A DNA stretch of 7,347 nt. It comes from Rhodobacterales bacterium CG2_30_65_12. Lineage in GTDB: Bacteria > Pseudomonadota > Alphaproteobacteria > Rhodobacterales > Rhodobacteraceae. The DNA is taken from NCBI GenBank assembly GCA_001873585.1, contig MNZL01000032.1, positions 1 to 7,347 on the forward strand, read 5' to 3'. This document shows, piece by piece, positions 1-5,368 of the stretch. The notes under the pieces are model-generated. The model worked only from the letters and a program-made list of their open reading frames with translations, was not told the DNA's origin and did not search any database. The position numbers and the translations under genes were made by a program. Position 1 is the stretch's first letter. Each line of letters starts with the position of its first letter.

Positions 1-52
1 AGATTTACATCCGGCCTTCCGGGGCCAGTTCATTCGTGCCAGAACCCCCGCC

Positions 53-928
53 ATGACACGCAAGACCGCCACGCTTACCGGATTTTCTGCCGTGCTCCTT
101 TGGAGCCTGCTCGCGCTGTTCACGGTGGAAACCGCGCCGGTGCCGCCATTTCAGCTCAATGCGATGGCCTTTGCCATTGGCGGTGCGGTGGGGCTTGTCT
201 GGCTGACCGCGACCGGGGGCTTGCCACAGCTCGCGCGGGTGAGCTGGCGGGTTTATACCTTTGGCACGCTGGGGCTGTTTGGCTACCACGCCTTCTATTT
301 CACCGCGCTGAGGCTGGCGCCGCCAGCCGAGGCGGGGCTGATTGCCTATCTCTGGCCCTTGCTGATCGTGCTGTTTTCCGGGCTGCTGCCGGGCGAAACA
401 TTGCGGCGCGGCCACGTGATCGGCGCCGGGATCGCCTTCGCCGGGGCGGCGCTGATCCTCGTCGGCGGGATCACCGCCGGTCGTGAGGGCACATTGGCGG
501 GCTATGGATTCGCCGCCCTCTGCGCGCTCACCTGGTCGGGCTACTCGGTGCTGTCGCGCCGGCTCGGGGCCACGCCCACCGCGAGCGTCGCGGTGTTCTG
601 CCTGGCCACGTCGGCGCTCTCGACGGGCGCGCATTTTGCCTTTGAAAACACCGCATGGCCAGAGACCAGCATTGCCTGGGCGGCCATCCTCGGGCTTGGG
701 CTTGGCCCGGTCGGGCTGGCTTTCTACACTTGGGACGTAGGCGTGAAACGGGGCGACATCCAATTGCTTGGCACCGCCTCTTATGCCGCGCCACTGCTTT
801 CCACCTTCGCGCTGATCTTCGCCGCCCGCGCCGAGCCACGGCGCGAAATCATCGTCGCAGCGGTGCTGATCGCCGCAGGCGCAGCGCTCGCAGCGCACAC
901 GGGCAGGGCCGCGCGTGCAACACGCTGA
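53..928 (+). CDS. DMT/EamA-family exporter, YddG-like (possible aromatic amino acid exporter)
   Basis: Inner-membrane transporter of 291 residues, the normal length for the drug/metabolite transporter superfamily. About ten hydrophobic segments are visible, near residues 9-26, 34-51, 67-86, 92-110, 122-140, 148-166, 176-193, 207-225, 235-257 and 265-282, which fits two EamA repeats of five helices. The N-terminus (MTRKTATLTGFSAVLLWS), the AYLWPLLIVLF stretch near residue 98 and YTWDVGVKRGD near residue 225 resemble E. coli YddG, an exporter of aromatic amino acids; that substrate is inferred. The C-terminus is basic (Arg-rich), as expected for a cytoplasmic tail. No Shine-Dalgarno sequence is seen before the ATG, and only 52 bases of upstream sequence are available, so promoter and start are unproven. 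The gene converges on the DUF465 gene with 15 bases between stop codons. It could be another EamA exporter with a different substrate. Confidence 0.88.
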   Translation: MTRKTATLTGFSAVLLWSLLALFTVETAPVPPFQLNAMAFAIGGAVGLVWLTATGGLPQLARVSWRVYTFGTLGLFGYHAFYFTALRLAPPAEAGLIAYLWPLLIVLFSGLLPGETLRRGHVIGAGIAFAGAALILVGGITAGREGTLAGYGFAALCALTWSGYSVLSRRLGATPTASVAVFCLATSALSTGAHFAFENTAWPETSIAWAAILGLGLGPVGLAFYTWDVGVKRGDIQLLGTASYAAPLLSTFALIFAARAEPRREIIVAAVLIAAGAALAAHTGRAARATR

Positions 929-943
929 GCAGGCAGGTTTGCC

Positions 944-1111
944 TCAGTCTTGGCCGAGGCGCTCGATCTCTTCCTTCAGGCGGAGCTTTTCCTTCTTGAG
1001 ACTGGCGATTTTCAGATCGTCGCTCGACAGGGTTTGTTGGAGTTTTTCGACTTGCGCGGACAGGGCTTCGTGTTTCTTGCGAAGTTCTTGGATGTGCGCG
1101 TCAACGCTCAT
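944..1111 (-). CDS. YdcH/DUF465 family small coiled-coil protein
   Basis: Small cytoplasmic protein of 55 residues. Apart from the first few residues it is one charged helix with heptad-like Leu/Ile spacing (IQELRKKHEALSAQVEKLQ, then KIASLKKEKLRLKEEIERL), so a coiled coil or helical hairpin is expected. This pattern and size match the DUF465/YdcH family, common in alphaproteobacteria and without a firm function. The frame is open 32 codons further upstream, but the start at 1111 is chosen because a strong AAGGAG (1118-1123 on the plus strand read in reverse) lies 6 bases before this ATG and the family begins at MSVDAHI-like sequences. It is probably a single gene with its own promoter, because 138 bases separate it from the methyltransferase gene upstream on the same strand. 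Confidence 0.85.
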   Translation of the reverse strand: MSVDAHIQELRKKHEALSAQVEKLQQTLSSDDLKIASLKKEKLRLKEEIERLGQD

Positions 1112-1163
1112 GGCCGTCTCCTTGTCGGTTCCTGAAATCCTCATGTAATCAATGCACCACAGA

Positions 1164-1192
1164 ATTCGAGTCGTGTCACGAAATCGTTGCAA
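1164..1192 (-). promoter_or_regulatory. Candidate sigma70-type promoter for the DUF465 gene
   Basis: Read on the minus strand, TTGCAA (1192-1187, 4 of 6 to TTGACA) is followed after 17 bases by TCGAAT (1169-1164, 4 of 6 to TATAAT). The start would lie near 1157, giving a leader of about 46 bases that contains the strong ribosome site. A near-perfect palindrome, TCGTG-T-CACGA (1171-1181), sits inside the spacer and could be an operator. The match is modest and read by eye only. Confidence 0.3.
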
Positions 1193-1249
1193 AACGGCGG
1201 GGCTCAAGCGCCCTGCGCCGCGGTCAGGAAGGAAGCCTTGGCGCGCCGC

Positions 1250-2017
1250 TTACCACAACGGCAGGTGCGCGCCCGCGCGCAGGATCGCCGAGACCTCGCG
1301 GCGGTAGCTTTCGCGGTCGCCCGTGTGTTCGGCGCCATCGTGCAAAATGAGCGGCGTGGCGAGGCGGAACGCACCGCGCCCGCCTTTGCGCGCTTGCACC
1401 AGCACCAGAACGGCGGCGCGGCTCGCGCGCGGGGAGAGCGGCTTGACGAGGATCGAGCCGAGACGGTCGTCCATCGCCTTGAGGATTTCCGGCAGGCGCT
1501 CGGCCTTCTGGATCATCGTCAGATACCCGCGCGGCTTCAGCCTTCGGGTGGCGGCATCAATCCAGGCGGCGAGCGGCGTATCTTCAAACAGCGCCTCGGC
1601 GCGGCCCGGATCGGCCGAGGGGGTGGAGCGTCCGCGCAGGTGGTAGGGCGGGTTCATCATCACGTGATCGAAACTGTGCTCCGTCACCTCCGCCGGCAGC
1701 GAGACGATGTCGGCGGTATACACGTCAATGTCGATATCGTTGTCGAAGGCGTTCATCCGGGCGAGGTCGGCATAAGCCACCTGCCGTTCGACGCCGACGA
1801 GCTTGAGGCCCTTCATCCGTGTGCCGAGGCAGAGCGCGGCAGCGCCCACGCCGCAGCCCAGATCAAGCACACTCTCGCCCGCGCGCGCGGGGATCGAAGC
1901 GGCGAGAAACACGGGATCCAGCCCGGCACGATAGCCCTCGCGCGGCTGTATCAGGCTGAGCTGCCCACCGAGAAACTTATCTTCCGTCAGATCGGCGCGG
2001 ACAAATGCCATGCTCAT
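1250..2017 (-). CDS. SAM-dependent methyltransferase, TrmN6/YfiC-like (tRNA1(Val) A37 N6-methyltransferase family)
   Basis: Class I Rossmann-fold methyltransferase of 255 residues. SAM-binding motif I is VLDLGCGVGA (residues 50-59), the acidic ribose-binding region is GVERQ (75-79), and the catalytic NPPY motif is at 122-125. NPPY marks enzymes that methylate an exocyclic or ring nitrogen, such as adenine N6 or glutamine. The order motif I to NPPY, the N-terminal GYRAGLDPVFLAA stretch (28-40) and the length agree with the TrmN6 (COG4123) family, whose E. coli member makes m6A37 in tRNA1(Val). The exact substrate here is inferred. Its ATG overlaps the TGA of the DUF2007 gene as ATGA (2014-2017), so translation is probably coupled. 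A second ATG two codons later (2011) is an alternative start. The last residues (LPLW) end in a normal TAA-type stop with no clear terminator after it. Confidence 0.85.
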   Translation of the reverse strand: MSMAFVRADLTEDKFLGGQLSLIQPREGYRAGLDPVFLAASIPARAGESVLDLGCGVGAAALCLGTRMKGLKLVGVERQVAYADLARMNAFDNDIDIDVYTADIVSLPAEVTEHSFDHVMMNPPYHLRGRSTPSADPGRAEALFEDTPLAAWIDAATRRLKPRGYLTMIQKAERLPEILKAMDDRLGSILVKPLSPRASRAAVLVLVQARKGGRGAFRLATPLILHDGAEHTGDRESYRREVSAILRAGAHLPLW

Positions 2018-2232
2018 TTGGCCTTCACCTCGATGCCATTGTCGGCGAGCACAAGGCGCGCGCGGGCGAGATCTTCGGCGGCAACCATAAGCCGGCGTGG
2101 CAAAATTCCTATTGAACCTTCCAGCGCGCTCATATGGACGTCGATGGCAAAGGCCGTTATACCTTCGCCGTCCAGAAGCGCTGTGGCGAAGGCGATGATC
2201 GTCGGGTCATTGGTGCGAAGAAGCTCTTGCAT
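2014..2232 (-). CDS. DUF2007 domain small protein (putative signal-transducing protein)
   Basis: Cytoplasmic protein of 72 residues with no membrane segment. It begins MQELLRTNDPTIIAFATALLDGEGI and ends with VAAEDLARARLVLADNGIEVK. This follows the DUF2007 plan: an N-terminal strand and helix, the phrase 'ALLDGEGI', and a C-terminal 'v..eDl.rAr.vL' helix. Family function is not established; the name 'putative signal transducing protein' is only a label. The frame stays open upstream to 2406, but that part lies inside the polyprenyl synthase gene on the other strand and is Arg/Pro-rich shadow sequence, so the start at 2232 is chosen. It is the first gene of a two-gene unit with the TrmN6-like methyltransferase, overlapping it by four bases. 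The ribosome site is weak (a TTGGGG-like run just before the ATG). Confidence 0.82.
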   Translation of the reverse strand: MQELLRTNDPTIIAFATALLDGEGITAFAIDVHMSALEGSIGILPRRLMVAAEDLARARLVLADNGIEVKAK

Positions 2233-2244
2233 CCCCAAGGGTTT

Positions 2245-2263
2245 ACCGGAAACGAACCGGAAA
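2245..2263. repeat. Two direct copies of ACCGGAAA at an 11-bp period in a divergent intergenic region
   Basis: ACCGGAAA occurs at 2245-2252 and again at 2256-2263, so the copies lie on the same face of the helix. They sit in the 68-base gap between the DUF2007 gene (minus) and the polyprenyl synthase gene (plus), where promoters for both should lie. This arrangement would suit a regulator binding site, but two 8-base copies can arise by chance. Confidence 0.35.
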
Positions 2264-2300
2264 AGCGAGGGGGTAGGGATGGCAACGGGAACACGGAACG

Positions 2301-3302
2301 GTGACGATGCGCGACGAGATTGCCCACCAGCCGCATGAACGGCTGGCCAACCACCTCGCGGAAGACCTCGCGGGGGTGAACGCGCTGATCCGCGCGCGGA
2401 TGACATCAGAGCACGCGCCGCGCATTCCCGAGGTCACCGCGCATCTGGTCGAGGCTGGCGGCAAGCGGCTCAGGCCGATGCTCACGCTCGCGGCGGCGCG
2501 GCTCATTGGCTACACCGGGCCCTATCACCTGCACCTTGCCGCCGCCGTCGAGTTTATCCACACCGCCACGCTTCTGCATGACGATGTGGTGGACGGCTCG
2601 GAAAAGCGGCGTGGGCGGCCAACGGCCAACCTCTTGTGGGATAACAAGTCTTCGGTGCTTGTGGGCGACTATCTCTTTGCCCGTTCGTTTCAGTTGATGA
2701 CCGATACCGGCGCTGTGCGGGTGCTGCGCATTCTCGCCGATGCCTCGGCCACCATCGCCGAGGGCGAAGTGCTCCAGCTTACCGCGGCGCAAAACCTCGC
2801 CACCGATGAAGCCACCTATCTCAAGGTGGTGCGCGGCAAGACGGCGGCGCTGTTCGCCGCCGCCTGCGAGGTGGGCGGGGTGATCGCAGGAGCCGGGGCC
2901 GAGGCTGAACAGGCGCTGCATGATTATGGCGATGCGATGGGGGTTGCCTTCCAGATTGCCGACGATCTGCTTGATTATTGGGGCGGCGACGGGATCGGCA
3001 AGAACAAGGGCGACGATTTCCGCGACCGCAAGCTCACCCTTCCACTGATCAAGGCTATTGCCGAGGCCGATGCCGGGGAGCGGGCGTTCTGGGTGCGCAC
3101 GATCGAGAAGGGCCGGCAGGAGCCGGGCGATCTCGACGTGGCGCTCGGGCTGATGGAGAAGCACGGCACCCTGGAGGCCACCCGGGCCGAGGCGCTGGGC
3201 TGGTCGGCCAAGGCCAAGGCCGCGCTTGCCGGTCTGCCTGACGATCCGATCCGCGACATGCTCGCCGATATCGCCGATTATGTGGTGGCGCGGCTGGTCT
3301 GA
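2301..3302 (+). CDS. ispB: Long-chain polyprenyl diphosphate synthase (octaprenyl/decaprenyl type; ubiquinone side chain)
   Basis: All-trans prenyltransferase that adds IPP units to an allylic diphosphate to build the ubiquinone side chain. The protein has 333 residues, the usual length. Visible motifs in order are GGKRLRP (53-59), the first aspartate-rich motif DDVVD (94-98) inside a LLHDDVVDGS...RRGRPTAN block, GDYLFARSF (122-130), the KT pair at 180-181, FQIADDLLDYWG with the second aspartate-rich motif (221-225), then GKNKGDDFRDRKLTLPLI. The residue five positions before the first motif is Ala89, a small residue, as expected where a long chain must pass. A C50 product is likely if this is a Q10-making alphaproteobacterium, but chain length cannot be read from sequence. 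Start is GTG 2301 or ATG 2307; the ATG has GGAA 7 bases upstream, so the true start may be 2307. IspH, which supplies its C5 substrates, is encoded about 1 kb downstream on the other strand. Confidence 0.93.
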   Translation: MTMRDEIAHQPHERLANHLAEDLAGVNALIRARMTSEHAPRIPEVTAHLVEAGGKRLRPMLTLAAARLIGYTGPYHLHLAAAVEFIHTATLLHDDVVDGSEKRRGRPTANLLWDNKSSVLVGDYLFARSFQLMTDTGAVRVLRILADASATIAEGEVLQLTAAQNLATDEATYLKVVRGKTAALFAAACEVGGVIAGAGAEAEQALHDYGDAMGVAFQIADDLLDYWGGDGIGKNKGDDFRDRKLTLPLIKAIAEADAGERAFWVRTIEKGRQEPGDLDVALGLMEKHGTLEATRAEALGWSAKAKAALAGLPDDPIRDMLADIADYVVARLV

Positions 3303-3305
3303 GCT

Positions 3306-3335
3306 TTGCATCAACGCGGCGTGCGCCCATATAAC
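3306..3335 (+). promoter_or_regulatory. Candidate promoter placed for a leaderless transcript of the GlsB-like gene
   Basis: TTGCAT (3306-3311) and TATAAC (3330-3335) are separated by 18 bases. Each matches the sigma70 consensus well (4 of 6 and 5 of 6). A start 6-8 bases after the -10 box would fall at about 3341-3343, on the ATG of the next gene. No Shine-Dalgarno sequence precedes that ATG, which agrees with a leaderless mRNA. The -35 box begins 4 bases after the stop codon of the prenyl synthase gene. Confidence 0.5.
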
Positions 3336-3340
3336 GTGCC

Positions 3341-3574
3341 ATGCAGGTGGTCTTTCTCATCATCGTCGGCGCTGCCGCCGGCTTTATCGCCACCCGTGCG
3401 ATGAAGCTGGAAACCGGCTTGCTCACCACCATTGCCATCGGTGTGCTGGGGGCGATTATCGGCGGGTTGGTGCTGCGCTTTCTCGTCGCCCTCACCGGGA
3501 TCGCTGCGGGGTTCGTTGGCGCGGTGCTGGGCGCGGTGCTGCTGATCTGGCTTTGGCAGGTCTATAAGACATAA
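3341..3574 (+). CDS. GlsB/YeaQ/YmgE-family small membrane protein (transglycosylase-associated)
   Basis: Inner-membrane protein of 77 residues with three hydrophobic segments near residues 3-18, 27-50 and 52-73, ending in the polar tail QVYKT. The plan is that of the GlsB/YeaQ/YmgE family (about 80 residues, three helices). Recognisable points are GFIATRAMK after helix 1, the small-residue-rich GLLTTIAIGVLGAIIGG, and a final helix ending in a Tyr/Lys tail. Members are often stress-linked in other bacteria, but the molecular role is unknown. The gene lies 38 bases after the polyprenyl synthase stop and may be read both from that gene and from its own promoter. No ribosome site is visible before the ATG, so leaderless translation is possible. 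Confidence 0.78.
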   Translation: MQVVFLIIVGAAAGFIATRAMKLETGLLTTIAIGVLGAIIGGLVLRFLVALTGIAAGFVGAVLGAVLLIWLWQVYKT

Positions 3575-3635
3575 ACGCCGGCTGATTCGCCTGACCTTGC
3601 GATCCGTCCCCGACACGCGCCTGGCAAACGGTGGT

Positions 3636-3701
3636 TTTCACGAATTTTCGATTCGCGGCATTTGGCCGCATGAAAGCGGGTAGGCGCGGGGATCTGCGCC
3701 T
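3636..3701. repeat. Cluster of nested inverted repeats in a convergent intergenic gap
   Basis: The 157-base gap between the GlsB-like gene and rnhA (convergent) has no gene. It contains TTTCA (3636-3640) paired with TGAAA (3671-3675). This stem encloses two abutting hairpins: CGAAT/ATTCG (3641-3645 and 3651-3655) and CGGC/GCCG (3656-3659 and 3665-3668). Together they would form a Y-shaped three-way junction with only two unpaired bases at the branch. A further hairpin, AGGCGC/GCGCCT (3682-3687 and 3696-3701), follows. No T-run accompanies any of them, so they are not standard intrinsic terminators. They may still stop or protect the 3' ends of the two converging transcripts. Confidence 0.45.
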
Positions 3702-3731
3702 GCATCGCCGCCGGGCGGATCGGTCGCGCGT

Positions 3732-4208
3732 TTATCTGCTGGGTGCGGCTTTTGCCCTTGGCTTGAACGGGGCCATGCCGGCGCGCGCCAGCTCGTCGGC
3801 GCGCTCGTTGCCGTCATGCCCGGCGTGGCCCTTTATCCATGTCCAGGTCACGTTGTGGCGGGATTGGGCCGCGTCCAGCCGCTGCCAGAGGTCGGCGTTT
3901 TTGACCGGCTTCTTTGCGGCGGTCTTCCAGCCGTTGCGCTTCCAGCCATGAAGCCAGCCGGTGATGCCGTTCTTCACATAGGCCGAATCGGTGACGATGG
4001 TGATCGCGGAAGGTCGTTCCAACACTTCCAGCGCCATGATCGCGGCGATCAGCTCCATGCGGTTGTTGGTGGTTTCGGCTTCGCCCCCCTTCAACTCGCG
4101 CGTCTTGCGCACGATGTCTGCTTCTTTGGCTTCAAGCAGAACGCCCCAGCCACCGGGGCCGGGGTTGCCGGAGCAGGCGCCATCGGTATGGGCGACGAGC
4201 TCAACCAT
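3732..4208 (-). CDS. rnhA: Ribonuclease HI
   Basis: Cytoplasmic endonuclease that cuts the RNA strand of RNA-DNA hybrids, removing R-loops and primers. It has 158 residues, close to E. coli RNase HI (155). The catalytic carboxylates are all present: Asp9 (in HTDGACSGNPGPGGWG), Glu52 (ETTNNRMEL), Asp74 (VTDSAYV) and Asp138 (GNERADELA). The mobile-loop His128 (KGHAGH) is also present. The basic handle region with WLHGWKRNGWKTAAKKPVKN (84-103) places it with the handle-containing bacterial type. A TGGAGG ribosome site lies 7 bases before the ATG. It follows ispH on the same strand with 73 bases between them and no convincing terminator, so co-transcription from the ispH promoter is likely. The C-terminal tail (PFKPRAKAAPSR) is a short basic extension. 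Confidence 0.97.
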   Translation of the reverse strand: MVELVAHTDGACSGNPGPGGWGVLLEAKEADIVRKTRELKGGEAETTNNRMELIAAIMALEVLERPSAITIVTDSAYVKNGITGWLHGWKRNGWKTAAKKPVKNADLWQRLDAAQSRHNVTWTWIKGHAGHDGNERADELARAGMAPFKPRAKAAPSR

Positions 4209-4261
4209 GCGTTTGCCTCCAGTTCAAGTTTGGCGCGAAATCGCCCAAGCCTTCGGCCCGG

Positions 4262-4300
4262 GTCCGGTTGCGGACTTGCGCTCATGCCGGTCCGCGCAAG
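4262..4300. repeat. Two consecutive hairpins around the ispH stop codon
   Basis: CTTGCGC (4275-4281) and GCGCAAG (4294-4300) form a perfect 7-bp inverted repeat whose 12-base loop contains the ispH stop codon (4282-4284). Directly beyond it in the transcript, GTCCG/CGGAC (4262-4266 and 4271-4275) forms a second hairpin with a four-base loop; the two share base 4275. Neither is followed by a T-run on the minus strand, so this is more likely an mRNA processing or stability element between ispH and rnhA than a terminator. Confidence 0.4.
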
Positions 4301-5232
4301 ATCCGCGGCACCTTGAATTCCACGTGTTCTTGCGCTGTCTCGATCGTGTCCACCGTCACGTCGAAGCGGTCACGGAATGCCGCCACCACTTCATCCACCA
4401 GCACCTCCGGCGCCGAGGCTCCGGCGGTGACGGCAACCGTGCGCACGCCATCGAGCGCGCGCCAGTCAATCTCGCTGGCGCGGCCCACCAGTTGCGCAAA
4501 GTCGCACCCCGCCGAGCCGGCCACCTCGACAAGGCGGCGCGAGTTCGACGAGTTCGGCGCGCCGATGACGAGCAGCGCCTCCACCTTCGGCGCGATCGCC
4601 TTCACCGCTTCCTGGCGGTTGGTGGTGGCGTAGCAGATATCTTCCTTGTGCGGGCCGTCGATGGCGGGAAAGCGCGCGCGCAGGGCCTCGATGATATCGG
4701 CGGTATCGTCGATCGAAAGTGTGGTCTGGGTGATATAGGCGAGCCGCTCGGGATCGCGGGGGGTTAGGTTGGCCACGTCTTCGGCGGTTTCCACCAGCAG
4801 CACTTCGCCCTCGGGCAACTGGCCCATGGTGCCAATGGTTTCGGGGTGGCCGGCGTGGCCGATCATCACCATTTGCAGCCCGTTATCGTGGTGGCGTTCG
4901 GCCTCCACATGCACCTTAGACACCAAGGGGCAGGTGGCATCGACATAGATCATCTTGCGCCGGGCGGCTTCGGCGGGCACCGCCTTGGGCACGCCATGGG
5001 CGGAGAAGATCACCGGCCTGTCGGTTGGCGCCTCGTCAAGCTCTTCGACAAACACCGCCCCCTTCGCGCGCAGACTGTCGACCACATATTTGTTGTGCAC
5101 GATCTCGTGGCGCACATAGATCGGCGCGCCCCATTTCTCGATCGCCATTTCGACGATCTTGATTGCCCGATCGACTCCGGCGCAGAAGCCGCGCGGGGCC
5201 GCGAGATAGAGGGTTAGGGCGGGCTTTGGCAT
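4282..5232 (-). CDS. ispH: 4-hydroxy-3-methylbut-2-enyl diphosphate reductase (IspH/LytB)
   Basis: Last enzyme of the MEP isoprenoid pathway. It is a [4Fe-4S] protein reducing HMBPP to IPP and DMAPP in the cytoplasm. The protein has 316 residues, matching E. coli IspH. The three cluster cysteines are Cys17 (APRGFCAGVDRAI), Cys101 (DATCPLV) and Cys200 (DICYATTNRQ). Substrate-binding residues are also in place: His46 (HEIVHN), His79 (SAHGVP), His129 and Glu131 (GHPET), the TQTT motif near 169-172, and the NSSNS block at 227-231. The frame is open 61 codons further upstream, but that stretch crosses the terminator of the previous gene. The chosen ATG (5232) has AGGAGG 6 bases upstream. It is first in a probable operon with rnhA. 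Its promoter should lie in 5233-5313, where no convincing -35/-10 pair is seen. The product feeds the polyprenyl synthase encoded nearby. Confidence 0.97.
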   Translation of the reverse strand: MPKPALTLYLAAPRGFCAGVDRAIKIVEMAIEKWGAPIYVRHEIVHNKYVVDSLRAKGAVFVEELDEAPTDRPVIFSAHGVPKAVPAEAARRKMIYVDATCPLVSKVHVEAERHHDNGLQMVMIGHAGHPETIGTMGQLPEGEVLLVETAEDVANLTPRDPERLAYITQTTLSIDDTADIIEALRARFPAIDGPHKEDICYATTNRQEAVKAIAPKVEALLVIGAPNSSNSRRLVEVAGSAGCDFAQLVGRASEIDWRALDGVRTVAVTAGASAPEVLVDEVVAAFRDRFDVTVDTIETAQEHVEFKVPRILRGPA

Positions 5233-5238
5233 GGCGTG

Positions 5239-5244
5239 CCTCCT
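5239..5244 (-). promoter_or_regulatory. Strong ribosome binding site fixing the ispH start
   Basis: On the minus strand AGGAGG (5244-5239) stands 6 bases before the ATG at 5232. It is the strongest ribosome site in the window, and it rules out the longer open frame that continues upstream to 5415. Confidence 0.85.
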
Positions 5245-5313
5245 GTTCGCCTCATGAGTATTCGCTGCCGGCCGGCGCGTCCAGAGGCCGGCGATCACGG
5301 CGTGGTGCAAAGG

Positions 5314-5345
5314 AAAAACCCCCGGTCCCATGCAGGGGCCGGGGG
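5314..5345 (-). terminator. Intrinsic terminator of the NYN-domain gene
   Basis: On the minus strand CCCCCGG (5345-5339) pairs with CCGGGGG (5325-5319). Three further G-C pairs lie inside one mismatch, around a five-base loop (5334-5330). The stem is followed by TTTTT (5318-5314) and then CCTTT. It lies 23 bases after the NYN stop codon and well before the ispH start, so it separates the two minus-strand transcription units. The plus strand has no matching T-run, so it acts in one direction. Confidence 0.92.
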
Positions 5346-5368
5346 CTTTGGCATGGTCGCGTCCGGGT

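Noticed and set aside
1..52. Promoter for the exporter (TTTACA at 3-8)
   Set aside because: No acceptable -10 box lies at 16-19 bases downstream, and the window edge removes the context needed to judge it.
5..898. 297-codon open frame on the minus strand opposite the exporter gene
   Set aside because: The product is Arg/Gly/Pro/Gln-rich without domain features and mirrors the codon pattern of the clear ten-helix protein on the plus strand; it is a high-GC shadow frame.
931..944. Hairpin AGGCA-GGTT-TGCCT between the converging exporter and DUF465 genes as a shared terminator
   Set aside because: The stem is only 5 bp and there is no T-run on either strand.
1187..2338. 383-codon open frame on the plus strand across the methyltransferase and DUF2007 genes
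   Set aside because: It is the complement of two recognisable genes, has Arg/Ala/His-rich low-complexity composition, and shows no family motif. Only its last 19 codons are discussed separately as a possible short upstream ORF.
2233..2406. N-terminal extension of the DUF2007 protein by 58 residues
   Set aside because: It overlaps the polyprenyl synthase coding region on the other strand and is Arg/Pro-rich with no similarity to the family.
2406..3314. 302-codon open frame on the minus strand opposite the polyprenyl synthase gene
   Set aside because: It is a shadow of a gene with complete catalytic motifs, and its sequence resembles no known protein.
3991..4767. 258-codon open frame on the plus strand over rnhA and ispH
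   Set aside because: It spans two firmly identified minus-strand genes and their intergenic gap; its composition is that of a shadow frame.
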